From NCBI GenBank assembly GCA_013695295.1, contig JACDAS010000249.1:1-11124 (forward strand): a stretch of DNA of 11,124 bases, read 5' to 3'. The notes beneath the pieces were generated by a model. The model saw nothing but the letters and a program-made list of their open reading frames with translations, was not told where the DNA came from and did no database searches. The DNA is from Actinomycetota bacterium. GTDB taxonomy: Bacteria > Actinomycetota > Thermoleophilia > Gaiellales > Gaiellaceae. The position numbers and the translations under genes are program-made. This document shows, piece after piece, positions 1-6,907 of this stretch (its first letter is position 1; each line of letters starts with the position of its first letter).

Positions 1-1
1 C

Positions 2-505
2 TACGAGCTCGGCGCCTGGCATGTCGTCGTCCTGAACTCGAACTGCGGGGAGATCGGCGGCTGCGGGCGCGGCTCGCCGCAGGCGGAGTGGCTCGCCCGG
101 GACCTCGGCGCACACCCGCGACCCTGCACCGTCGCCTACTGGCACCACCCGCGCTTCAGCTCCGGGACCCACAGCGACGAGGAGTCGATGGCTCCGATCT
201 GGCAGAACCTGTACGCCCGAGGGGTCGACCTGGTGCTGAACGGTCACGATCACGACTACGAGCGCTTCGCGCCACAGACCCCCGCGGGCAAGCGCTACCC
301 GGCCCGCGGGATCCGCCAGATCGTGGTTGGAACGGGCGGACGGAGCCTTCGCCCGTTCCAGGAGGTGGTGCCGAACAGCGTCGCGCGGAGCTCGAAGGCC
401 TACGGCGTGCTCGCGCTCCGACTCTCCGCAGGGAGCTACAGCTGGCGGTTCGTACCGGTGCGGCCCCGAGCGTTCGCCGACGCCGGCTCGGCCGCGTGCC
501 ACTGA
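2..505 (+). CDS. Metallophosphoesterase, purple acid phosphatase-like (3' part only)
   Basis: The gene runs in from beyond the left edge; 167 C-terminal residues and the TGA stop are present. Two metal-site motifs of the calcineurin-like phosphoesterase fold are visible: WHHPRF (codons from 140) and the C-terminal GHDHDYER (239-265), whose histidines bind the dinuclear metal centre in this family. The LNSNCG stretch near the left edge and the VVGTGG and YGVL stretches after the histidine motif fit the actinobacterial secreted phosphatase type that often carries an N-terminal fibronectin-like domain. The likely role is hydrolysis of phosphate monoesters outside the cell, but substrate and export cannot be judged without the missing N-terminus. 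The next gene starts 109 bases downstream on the same strand, so shared transcription is possible. The family call is secure; the exact subfamily is inferred. Confidence 0.9.
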   Translation, partial: YELGAWHVVVLNSNCGEIGGCGRGSPQAEWLARDLGAHPRPCTVAYWHHPRFSSGTHSDEESMAPIWQNLYARGVDLVLNGHDHDYERFAPQTPAGKRYPARGIRQIVVGTGGRSLRPFQEVVPNSVARSSKAYGVLALRLSAGSYSWRFVPVRPRAFADAGSAACH

Positions 506-614
506 TCCCTCGTTCGGCCGCGGGCACTCTTTCGGGGGGGTCTCCCCGCGAGCGGGCAGCTTGATACCGTGATCGAGGGATGAGTCGGACCTGAAGCTGA
601 TCGATAGAGGGGGG
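506..614 (+). other. Intergenic gap with weak hairpin and ribosome binding site
   Basis: No gene is seen here. CGCGGG at 519-524 can pair with CCCGCG at 545-550 across a 20-base loop, which could end the phosphatase transcript, but no T-run follows. A second 8-base pairing joins ATCCCTCG (505-512) to CGAGGGAT (574-581). TTGATA at 561-566 resembles a -35 box without a clear -10 partner. AGAGGGGGG at 606-614 is a purine-rich ribosome binding site running up to the ATG at 615. Apart from that site, these signals are weak. Confidence 0.3.
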
Positions 615-2351
615 ATGAAGCGTTTCCCCCGCAGCGTCGCCCTCGCCCTCATTGCCACCGTCACCGCGACCGTCTGGGTCGCCGGCGCCGAGGCTGGCGC
701 TGCGAGCGAGCTCCGCCCGGCTTTCGTCGGCGGCAAGCTGAGCTCGAAGTTCCGCCGCGCCGAGAGCCTGCCGCCGAACGGCGGCTTCGAGAACTCGCTC
801 GTCGGGTGGGCCGGTTACAACGCGACGCTGAGCATCGTCTCCCCGGGGGCGAGCGGTGCTGCTGCGCGGGTCGTCCTGGAGGGCGCGGCTGAGGACTTCT
901 CGATCTACCCGACCGCTCGCCCCGTCACCTCCACCGCCGCGGGCGCGGTGTACGACGCCCGCGCCTCGGTTCGCAGTCTCACGCCGGGTCTGAGGATCTG
1001 CCTGCGGATCCGGGAGTGGGCGGGCGACTCCGTCGTCGGCTCGGCCCAGGCCTGCGCGATGTCGACCTCCGAGTGGCAGCTTCTTCCGGCGTTCGGCTAC
1101 AGCGTCGTCGGCGGCGGGCATGAGCTCGACATCTACGCGTACGCCCTCAGTGTTGGCGCGAACGACAGCTTTGACGTCGACGAGATCTCGCTCGCGGTTT
1201 CGGCCGGGCGTACGCCCCCACCGCCGCCGCCCCCGCCCCCGCCCGCAATCGGCCTGACCGCCACCGCGGTCGATCACGCCCACATCCGCCTCGACTGGGC
1301 CGCCGTCTCGGGCGCCGCCTCCTACCGGGTTTCGCGCGGCGCGCTCGCGGTCGGCACCACTACGGACACGACCTTCACCGACACGCTCCTCTGGGCCCAG
1401 TCGAGCTACGCCTACCGGGTCGAGGCGCTCTCGGCCTCGGGTGCGACGCTCTCCGCGGTCTCCGGCTCGGCGGCCACGAGCGTGCTCCCCGCGGGGGGTT
1501 TCCCGCGTCCCTTCGCCGCGAACGGCGTCTGGAACAAGCCGATCGGCGCCGCGCCCTTGCATCCGCGCAGCGCAGCGCTGGCAGCCTTCTTCGCGAGCCA
1601 CGCCATCAACCCGAACCTCACGTTCTACAGCTACGGGGTCTCGGTCTCGGAGACCCGCCCGAGCGACCCGCTTCAGAGCGTCCCCTGCATTCGCTTCGTG
1701 AACTGCACGCTCGGCGCGTTCGGGAGCTTCCGGATTCCTACGACCGCCCAGGCCGACCCCTCCAGCGACGGTCACCTCGCGATTTACGATCCCGTCGCCG
1801 GACGTGAATGGGACATGTGGCAGGCGTGGAAGTCGGGCGACTCCTGGTCGGCGGGGGCCGGCGCTGCCGTCTCGATGAGCGGCGACGGCATCGCCGCGGC
1901 CAACACGGCGTCGGGGAACGCGGCAAACTTCCCGCTGCTCGGTGGGATCGTGCGCCCGGAGGAACTCCTTCAGGGCCGGATCGACCACGCGCTCGTCTTC
2001 ATGATGCCGCAGGTCTCGAACCTCGGCCGCGTCTGCCCTGCGACGCACAGCGTCGGAGATACGAGTCATCCGGACGCCCTGAAGCAGGGCACGCGCATCC
2101 AGCTCGATCCAGGCCTCAACGTCGACTCGCTCGCGATCCCGGCCTGGCAGAAGACGATCGGGCGGGCGCTCCAGGTGTACGGCGCGTACCTGCGGGACTC
2201 GAGCTCCTCACTGGCGATCATCGGCGAGAACCCGATCTCTCGGGGCTACGACGCCTGGGCCTTGGTTGGCCTCGGCGAACCCAACGCCGGCCTCATGCGC
2301 GGGTTCCCGTGGGACCGCTTCCGCGTCCTCGACGCGGCGACCAATTGCTAG
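615..2351 (+). CDS. Secreted multidomain protein: CBM-like, Pro10, FN3, unknown C-domain
   Basis: The 578-residue protein begins with MKRFPRS, a hydrophobic stretch and small residues (AEAGA, about 25-29), a typical Sec signal peptide. Residues about 50-198 look like a carbohydrate-binding-type jelly roll, opening with NGGFENSLVGW and closing with DSFDVDEISLAV. Ten consecutive prolines (201-210) form a rigid linker. A fibronectin type III domain follows (about 213-290, with LDWAAVSGAASYRV). Residues about 296-578 form a domain I cannot name. Its likely conserved points are DPVAGREWDMW, RPEELLQGRIDHAL, RIQLDP and IPAWQKTI, with acidic and His residues that could be catalytic. There is no sortase motif or C-terminal anchor, so it is probably released. 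The ATG at 615 is chosen for its adjacent ribosome binding site and signal peptide. A glycan-binding or glycan-degrading role is inferred from architecture and the neighbouring polysaccharide genes; it could equally be structural. Confidence 0.85.
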   Translation: MKRFPRSVALALIATVTATVWVAGAEAGAASELRPAFVGGKLSSKFRRAESLPPNGGFENSLVGWAGYNATLSIVSPGASGAAARVVLEGAAEDFSIYPTARPVTSTAAGAVYDARASVRSLTPGLRICLRIREWAGDSVVGSAQACAMSTSEWQLLPAFGYSVVGGGHELDIYAYALSVGANDSFDVDEISLAVSAGRTPPPPPPPPPPAIGLTATAVDHAHIRLDWAAVSGAASYRVSRGALAVGTTTDTTFTDTLLWAQSSYAYRVEALSASGATLSAVSGSAATSVLPAGGFPRPFAANGVWNKPIGAAPLHPRSAALAAFFASHAINPNLTFYSYGVSVSETRPSDPLQSVPCIRFVNCTLGAFGSFRIPTTAQADPSSDGHLAIYDPVAGREWDMWQAWKSGDSWSAGAGAAVSMSGDGIAAANTASGNAANFPLLGGIVRPEELLQGRIDHALVFMMPQVSNLGRVCPATHSVGDTSHPDALKQGTRIQLDPGLNVDSLAIPAWQKTIGRALQVYGAYLRDSSSSLAIIGENPISRGYDAWALVGLGEPNAGLMRGFPWDRFRVLDAATNC

Positions 2352-2361
2352 ACGCCAGGGC

Positions 2362-3552
2362 TCAGCGCTCGAGCTCGTGCGCGAAGAACGCGAGGATCCG
2401 GTCGAGCTGCACGTCGAGCGTCTCGCGGCGGGCGTGCTCGAGGCCGGCGACGACGAGCCGCTCTCGCAGGGCCGCATCCTCCGCGAGCCTCGTCAGCGCG
2501 GCAGCCACCGCCGCCGCGTCGCGCGGCGGCACGACCAGCCCAAGCTCGCCGTCGCGGAGCGCCGCGCGCACGCCGCCCACGTCCGTAGCCACTACGGGAA
2601 CGCCGGCCGCATGGGCCTCGAACAACACCTGCGGCACGCCCTCGGTGACCGAGACGTTGACGAGGGCGTGCGAGCGCCCGTAGCGGGCGCGCAGCTCCGG
2701 CCCATTCGGGACGTAGCCGGCGAAATCGATGCGGCCGCGCACGCCGAGTGCCCTGGCACGGCGCGCGACGGCCTCCGCCAGACGCCCGACTCCGACGAGC
2801 GTCAGGTGCCACCGCGGCTCCAGGGCCGCGAGCACGTCCGGCAAGAGCACGGGATCCTTCTCGGGATCGATCCGGCCCACCCAGAGGAGCCGCAGGTCGC
2901 CGTCCCACGGTCGGGCGAGCGCCTCCTCCAGCGGGGCGAGGTGGTCGACGCGCACGAGCGAGAACCCGGTCACGAGCACCCGCGCGCCGCTCTGCCGATA
3001 CGACCGCCCCAGCTCCTCGCCCACGACCACGGCGGGCGCCGACCGCGCCAACCGGCGGAACGCCAGCTCGAGCCCCTTCGCGACCGGCACTGCCCACTGC
3101 CAGCTCCGTCCGGGGAGCCGGCTCTCGACGTAGCGCGGGAAGTCCTGGCGCACGCCGAGAAAGACCGGTGTCCCGTGCAGCCGAGCGAGGCGCGCGAACG
3201 CGAACGAGAGCGGGTGTGGCCCGAAGAGCCAGACGGCATCGAGGCGCCCGAGCTCGCCCCGGAAGGCACGGCGCGCGCCGTGCAGCGATCGCGCCACACT
3301 GCGCAGTGCCGTCACCTTGGGGTAGTGCGGCAGCGCCACGAAGCGTGCGCCCTCGGGCAGCGCGTACGGCTCCATCCCGGGCTCGGGGTCGAGCCGTCCG
3401 AACACGACCAGCTCCTCCACCCGCGGCACGAGGCCGGCGAGGAACTCGACGAACGCAAAGTCGGTCGAGATTCGGTCGCCGAGGCGCCGGTACCGCAGGT
3501 CGGCGTAGACGCCGAGCCGGAGGCGCGCGGGAGTGGGGGGACTGCCGGCCAA
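2362..3552 (-). CDS. GT4-type glycosyltransferase (GT-B fold)
   Basis: The 396-residue protein has the two-lobe layout of GT-B glycosyltransferases. The C-terminal lobe starts near WVGRIDPEKDP (W224), the usual beta-strand entry of the Glycos_transf_1 domain. The EX7E donor-sugar motif is present as E304 and E312 within TEGVPQVLFE, followed by AGVPVVATDVGG. The family transfers a sugar from a nucleotide donor, with retention of configuration, onto a lipid-linked or glycan acceptor at the inner membrane face; donor and acceptor cannot be read from sequence. There is no signal peptide or membrane helix. Start is TTG at 3552 with GAGG just upstream; the N-terminus RLRLGVYADLRYRR then fits the first Rossmann strand. 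Its stop lies 10 bases from the convergent secreted-protein gene, and it diverges from the BY-kinase gene across 65 bases, so the two may be co-regulated. It probably builds the repeat unit of the local exopolysaccharide. Confidence 0.92.
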   Translation of the reverse strand: MAGSPPTPARLRLGVYADLRYRRLGDRISTDFAFVEFLAGLVPRVEELVVFGRLDPEPGMEPYALPEGARFVALPHYPKVTALRSVARSLHGARRAFRGELGRLDAVWLFGPHPLSFAFARLARLHGTPVFLGVRQDFPRYVESRLPGRSWQWAVPVAKGLELAFRRLARSAPAVVVGEELGRSYRQSGARVLVTGFSLVRVDHLAPLEEALARPWDGDLRLLWVGRIDPEKDPVLLPDVLAALEPRWHLTLVGVGRLAEAVARRARALGVRGRIDFAGYVPNGPELRARYGRSHALVNVSVTEGVPQVLFEAHAAGVPVVATDVGGVRAALRDGELGLVVPPRDAAAVAAALTRLAEDAALRERLVVAGLEHARRETLDVQLDRILAFFAHELER

Positions 3553-3617
3553 TCGCCTCGTGGGAGCCTTTGTACACTGTCGCCGTCCGTCACGCCGCGT
3601 CCGGAAGGCCTTTCAGC
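3553..3617. promoter_or_regulatory. Divergent intergenic region, glycosyltransferase / BY-kinase
   Basis: Only 65 bases separate two divergent starts, so promoters for both genes, if they are here, must overlap. TACACT at 3573-3578 fits a TANNNT-type -10 on the plus strand, and on the minus strand the complement offers TACAAA. I find no convincing -35 at the right spacing for either. The assignment rests on gene geometry. Confidence 0.35.
3603..3608 (+). promoter_or_regulatory. Ribosome binding site fixing the BY-kinase TTG start
   Basis: GGAAGG lies 9 bases before the TTG at 3618 and 12 before a second TTG at 3621. The open frame continues upstream to 2748 as Arg/Pro-rich nonsense overlapping the opposite-strand glycosyltransferase gene, so this site is what places the start near 3618. 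Confidence 0.65.
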
Positions 3618-5126
3618 TTGTTGACCAGCAACTGGAGCACGACTGTCGATCCCTCGGAGGCTGAGGGGATCGAAGTCGGGCTGCGCCACTACATCGACGT
3701 CCTCCGGCGGCGCAGGTGGATCCTCCTGTCCGTCGCCGCGATCGTCGTCGCCGCGGCGGCACTCTTCTCCGCCCTCCAGCAGTCGATCTACAGGGCCGAG
3801 TCGAAGGTCGTGATCGGCCAGGGCGGGGGCTTGCCCCAGCCCCAGTTCGGCAACCAGTTCGGCCCGTACGTCGCCACCATGGCCGACCTGCTCAAGAGCA
3901 CCGTGGTCGCGGAGGCCGTGATCCGGAACCTCGAGCTGGAGGAGTCGCCGCAGAGTCTGCTCTCGCGGACGAAGGTGTCGAGCAACCCCGAGACCGCCGT
4001 CCTGAACGTCTCCTACGACCACGATTCACAATCCGTGGCGCGGGAGGTGAACGGCGAGCTCGGCCTCGTCTTCCAGCAGCTCGTCAAGGCTCGCTTCGGC
4101 GAGGGCACGCCCGCCCAGGGTGGCCAGACGGCGGTCCCGCCGCTGACCGTCACGATCTTCGACCCGTCGCACGTCCTGCCGCGGAAGGTGCAGCCGCGCC
4201 CGGTGCGCAATGTCGTCCTGGCCGGGGTGCTCGGCCTCCTGCTCGGCCTCCTCGCAGCATTCCTGCGCGACTACTTCGACCGGGGCCTGCGGACCCGCGA
4301 GATGGTCGAGCAGAGCTACGGCGTTCCGGTGATCGGCCAGATTCCGTTCGTGAAGCTGGGCCGCCGGGATCGCCGGGTCGTCTTCTGGGAGGGGTTCGGC
4401 GACGTGGCGGAGGCCTTCCGGGCGCTGCGGGCCAACTTGCAGTACCTGGGGGTGAAGCGCCCGATCCGGACGATTCTGGTCACCAGTGCCGCGCCGAACC
4501 AGGGGAAGACGACTGTGACCGCGAACCTCGCCGTCGCGATCGCCCGCTCCGGCGCGACGACGATCGTGATCGAGGGCGACCTCCGCCGTCCACGGCTGAA
4601 CAACGCCTTCGAGATCGGCGCGCAGCGCCCCGGCCTCACCAGCGTCCTGATCGGCGCCCTCGACATCGACGAGGCGATCGTCGACATCCCGCTGCGGAGC
4701 AGCCGGATGCCCGCGGCGCGCGAGCGCGAGGGCCGGCTCTCGTTCCTGCCGAGCGGACCGCAGCCCCCGAACCCGTCCGAGCTCCTCTCGAGCCTGCAGA
4801 TGTCGGAGCTCCTCGACCGCCTCGCGCTCTCGTACGACTACGTGCTGATCGACTCGCCGCCCGTGCTGCCGGTCGCCGACGCGCTCGCGCTCGCGCGGCT
4901 CGTCGACGGCGTCGCCATCGTCGTGCGCCGCAACCACTCAACTCGTGACGAGGCGAAGGAGTTGCGCGCGCTCATCGAGCGCCTCGGGATCAACCTGCTC
5001 GGCGTCGTCTTCACCGACGTCTCGTCCGCCGGCGGCTACCGCAGCTACGGCGGCTACGGTGATGCCGCGCCCGAGGACGACCGGACGGCGCGCGAGCCCG
5101 AGCCGGTCGCGCACGAAGAGTTCTAG
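3618..5126 (+). CDS. Wzz chain-length regulator fused to BY-kinase
   Basis: The 502-residue protein joins a Wzz-type membrane module to a bacterial tyrosine kinase. A first helix starts at W34 after RRRR. A periplasmic-side segment follows, with predicted coil around the LELEES region. A proline-bearing stretch (PRKVQPRP) leads into a second helix at about 198-216. The cytoplasmic kinase has Walker A SAAPNQGKTT (K297, T298), Walker A' IEGDLRRP (D321) and Walker B VLIDSPP (D412). The tail carries Tyr474, Tyr477 and Tyr480 in a Gly-rich run, the likely autophosphorylation cluster. In this family, phosphorylation cycles control polymer length and export with Wzy. The fused form is typical of actinobacteria and proteobacteria, whereas Firmicutes usually split the modules. 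The Walker A' motif begins with Glu instead of the usual Asp. Start is TTG 3618 (TTG 3621 is possible). It heads the rightward polysaccharide run; no partner tyrosine phosphatase is in view. Confidence 0.93.
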   Translation: MLTSNWSTTVDPSEAEGIEVGLRHYIDVLRRRRWILLSVAAIVVAAAALFSALQQSIYRAESKVVIGQGGGLPQPQFGNQFGPYVATMADLLKSTVVAEAVIRNLELEESPQSLLSRTKVSSNPETAVLNVSYDHDSQSVAREVNGELGLVFQQLVKARFGEGTPAQGGQTAVPPLTVTIFDPSHVLPRKVQPRPVRNVVLAGVLGLLLGLLAAFLRDYFDRGLRTREMVEQSYGVPVIGQIPFVKLGRRDRRVVFWEGFGDVAEAFRALRANLQYLGVKRPIRTILVTSAAPNQGKTTVTANLAVAIARSGATTIVIEGDLRRPRLNNAFEIGAQRPGLTSVLIGALDIDEAIVDIPLRSSRMPAAREREGRLSFLPSGPQPPNPSELLSSLQMSELLDRLALSYDYVLIDSPPVLPVADALALARLVDGVAIVVRRNHSTRDEAKELRALIERLGINLLGVVFTDVSSAGGYRSYGGYGDAAPEDDRTAREPEPVAHEEF

Positions 5127-5178
5127 TGCCCCCTCAGCAACGTCCACCGGCCACGTCACTGGACGGGGCCTAGTGCCC
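5123..5178 (+). repeat. 9-bp direct repeats flanking a small hairpin
   Basis: CTAGTGCCC occurs at 5123-5131, overlapping the kinase stop codon, and again at 5170-5178. Between the copies, CGTCCA (5141-5146) can pair with TGGACG (5160-5165) over a 13-base loop. The layout could be a scar of a small insertion with a 9-bp target duplication, a local slippage duplication, or an intercistronic processing or attenuation element. There is no T-run, so a classical terminator is unlikely. Confidence 0.5.
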
Positions 5179-5192
5179 GACCGCGCGCGGCG

Positions 5193-6635
5193 GTGACCGG
5201 CCGCGTCGCAGGGCTCGTCCGCCCGCAGGTCCCCCGGACCGGCGCGGTCTCGCTGATCGTGGTTCTCGCCGCCGCGCTCGCGGTCGGCGCCCTGACGACG
5301 GTGCAACCCGTCTACGCGGTCGCCATCGTGGTCGCGGCCGCCGTCTCGCTGATCGTGGCCGCGAACGTGAGGGCGCTACCGCTCTTCCTCGTGTTCACGA
5401 TGTTCGTCGAGTCACTCGAGCTCGGTCCCGGTCTGCGGATCGGCCGGCTTGCCGGCGTGATGGCGCTGGCGGTGCTCGCGTACTACGTGCTCGTCCGCGG
5501 GCGTGCGGGCTTGCGCCCGAACGCGCTGCTGGCGGTTGCCGGTGCGCTCGGCTTCTGGATGCTGCTCAGCACGTACTGGTCGACCGACTCGAGCCTCGTC
5601 TATCAGACGATGTTCTCCTACCTGCTCGCGATCTCGTACCTGCTCGCCTTCGCGGTGCTCGTGCGGACGGCCGACCAGCTCGTCGCCATCTTCGCGGTCT
5701 TCGCGATCGGATCGCTCGTCTTCGGGCTCGTCTCCTTCGCGACCTATGCGGCCTCGAGCGGAGCGGCGCGGGCGCAGGGGCTGCAGGGGGATCCGAACTA
5801 CTTCGCGGTGTACCAGGTGATCGCACTCCCCGCCGCACTCGCGCTCTCGGCCCGAGAGCGCCGGCCGCAGCGCCGGCTCCTCTACTACGTCGTCGTCGGG
5901 GTGATCATCCTCTCTGTCGTCTCGTCGTTGTCGCGGACGGGGCTGATCGCGCTCGCCGGCGTTGTCTCGCTGACACTCCTCCTTCCGTGGCGTGTCTTCT
6001 TCCGCAACGCGGGTCAGAAGCTGAGCTACGCGCTCGCGCTCGTGGTGGCGAGCACGGCCGCCGTCATCGTCGGATCGACCGACTTCGTGGCGCGCGTCCA
6101 GTCGATTCTGGACCCGCAGAGCGACGCGACGAGCGGCTACCGTGGCTCGGGGCGGCTCGACCTCTGGGCAGCGGCCGTGAACGGCTGGCACGACAGCCCG
6201 TGGCTCGGCCTCGGCGCGGGGAACTTCCAGAGCGCTGCGCTCGACCTGCTGCAGACGACCCCGGGTGTCAATACGACGGCGGGCTACATCCGGGCGAACC
6301 GCGTTGTCCACAACGCGTACCTCGAGGTGCTGACGGAGCTCGGTCCGGTCGGCCTCACGCTCTACGTGGCGCTGCTCGGGATCACGGCGTGGTTTCTGCT
6401 CGCGGCGTTTAAGCGCGCGCGGGCGGTGAACGAGGAGATCATCTCGCGTTTCTCGCTCGCGCTGCTCGTCAGCCTCTTCGGGTATGCACTTTCGGCGATC
6501 TTCCTCTCGAATCAGCTCGGCAAGCCGCTCTGGATCATTGTCGGGCTCGCCCTGGCCGTCGACGTGATGTCGAGGCGTTCAGCCACCGCGGCCGTGGTCC
6601 GCCGCGAGACGGCTCGGACGGCCGCCGGAGTATGA
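5193..6635 (+). CDS. O-antigen ligase / Wzy polymerase-like membrane protein
   Basis: The 480-residue protein is strongly hydrophobic, with about ten or more membrane spans and a large loop before the last spans. That loop carries GSGRLDLW (318-325), GLGAGNFQ and HNAYLEVLTELGPVG, with H373 in the position expected for the conserved loop histidine of the WaaL/Wzy_C family. SRTGLIAL, before the loop, is also typical. Members polymerise undecaprenyl-linked repeat units or ligate glycan to an acceptor at the outer membrane face. With no LPS expected, polymerisation or attachment to a wall component is likelier here. Start is GTG 5193, the first possible start after the kinase stop in the same frame; no good ribosome binding site is seen, so a later GTG is possible. 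It follows the Wzz/kinase gene by 66 bases and overlaps the next ORF by 4 bases, as expected of an operon. Confidence 0.9.
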   Translation: MTGRVAGLVRPQVPRTGAVSLIVVLAAALAVGALTTVQPVYAVAIVVAAAVSLIVAANVRALPLFLVFTMFVESLELGPGLRIGRLAGVMALAVLAYYVLVRGRAGLRPNALLAVAGALGFWMLLSTYWSTDSSLVYQTMFSYLLAISYLLAFAVLVRTADQLVAIFAVFAIGSLVFGLVSFATYAASSGAARAQGLQGDPNYFAVYQVIALPAALALSARERRPQRRLLYYVVVGVIILSVVSSLSRTGLIALAGVVSLTLLLPWRVFFRNAGQKLSYALALVVASTAAVIVGSTDFVARVQSILDPQSDATSGYRGSGRLDLWAAAVNGWHDSPWLGLGAGNFQSAALDLLQTTPGVNTTAGYIRANRVVHNAYLEVLTELGPVGLTLYVALLGITAWFLLAAFKRARAVNEEIISRFSLALLVSLFGYALSAIFLSNQLGKPLWIIVGLALAVDVMSRRSATAAVVRRETARTAAGV

Positions 6636-6907
6636 TCGCGCGGTGGGTGACGGGCCGCTTGTCGCCGGGCGTGCTCTCCGAGCGTGACCGGTCGCTCGGG
6701 GATCGCCTGCGCGAGTTCGGGGAGACCCAGTCCCTCGATCGGGCGAGACGAGAGTTGGCGCGGCACGAACGGCTGCAGGCCGTGAGGAAGAGCCTCGCAT
6801 CGTCGCGCCCAGGGGAGCCCGGTCGCAGAATGCCCTCGAGCACTTCGAGGTGGCGTCGGAGCGCGTGGAGCACAAAGCGGTTCGTCTACCCCCGCGTCGA
6901 CGGGTGA
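6632..6907 (+). CDS. Small hypothetical protein, 91 residues
   Basis: I do not recognise this protein. Its ATG overlaps the polymerase stop as ATGA, and its TGA overlaps the likely deacetylase start as GTGA. Such paired 4-base overlaps are characteristic of translationally coupled genes. By hand count 78 of 91 codons end in G or C, above the other two positions, which supports real coding. Against this, 20 of 91 residues are Arg, common in shadow frames of GC-rich DNA. Residues about 16-60 are charged and could form a helix (ERDRSLGDRLREFG onward); the C-terminal third is basic with three Trp. There is no signal peptide or membrane span. It could be a small accessory protein of polysaccharide synthesis, a remnant of a larger gene, or chance. 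The existence call rests on overlaps and codon bias, not homology. Confidence 0.5.
   Translation: MIARWVTGRLSPGVLSERDRSLGDRLREFGETQSLDRARRELARHERLQAVRKSLASSRPGEPGRRMPSSTSRWRRSAWSTKRFVYPRVDG

Noticed and set aside
1215..1244. C-rich tract that could be a tandem repeat or assembly artefact
   Set aside because: It encodes ten prolines in frame between two recognisable domains, a common linker in secreted proteins, with mixed third bases.
156..2069. 637-codon open frame on the minus strand opposite the secreted-protein gene
   Set aside because: It is Arg/Gly/Asp-rich without any motif, spans two real plus-strand genes, and is the usual antisense shadow of GC-rich coding DNA.
2748..3617. Upstream extension of the BY-kinase reading frame
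   Set aside because: The 290 extra codons are Arg/Pro/Ala nonsense antisense to the glycosyltransferase; a ribosome binding site at 3603-3608 and the Wzz-type N-terminus place the start at about 3618.
2266..3624. 452-codon plus-strand frame opposite the glycosyltransferase gene
   Set aside because: No domain or signal is visible, while the opposite strand carries a complete GT4 glycosyltransferase.
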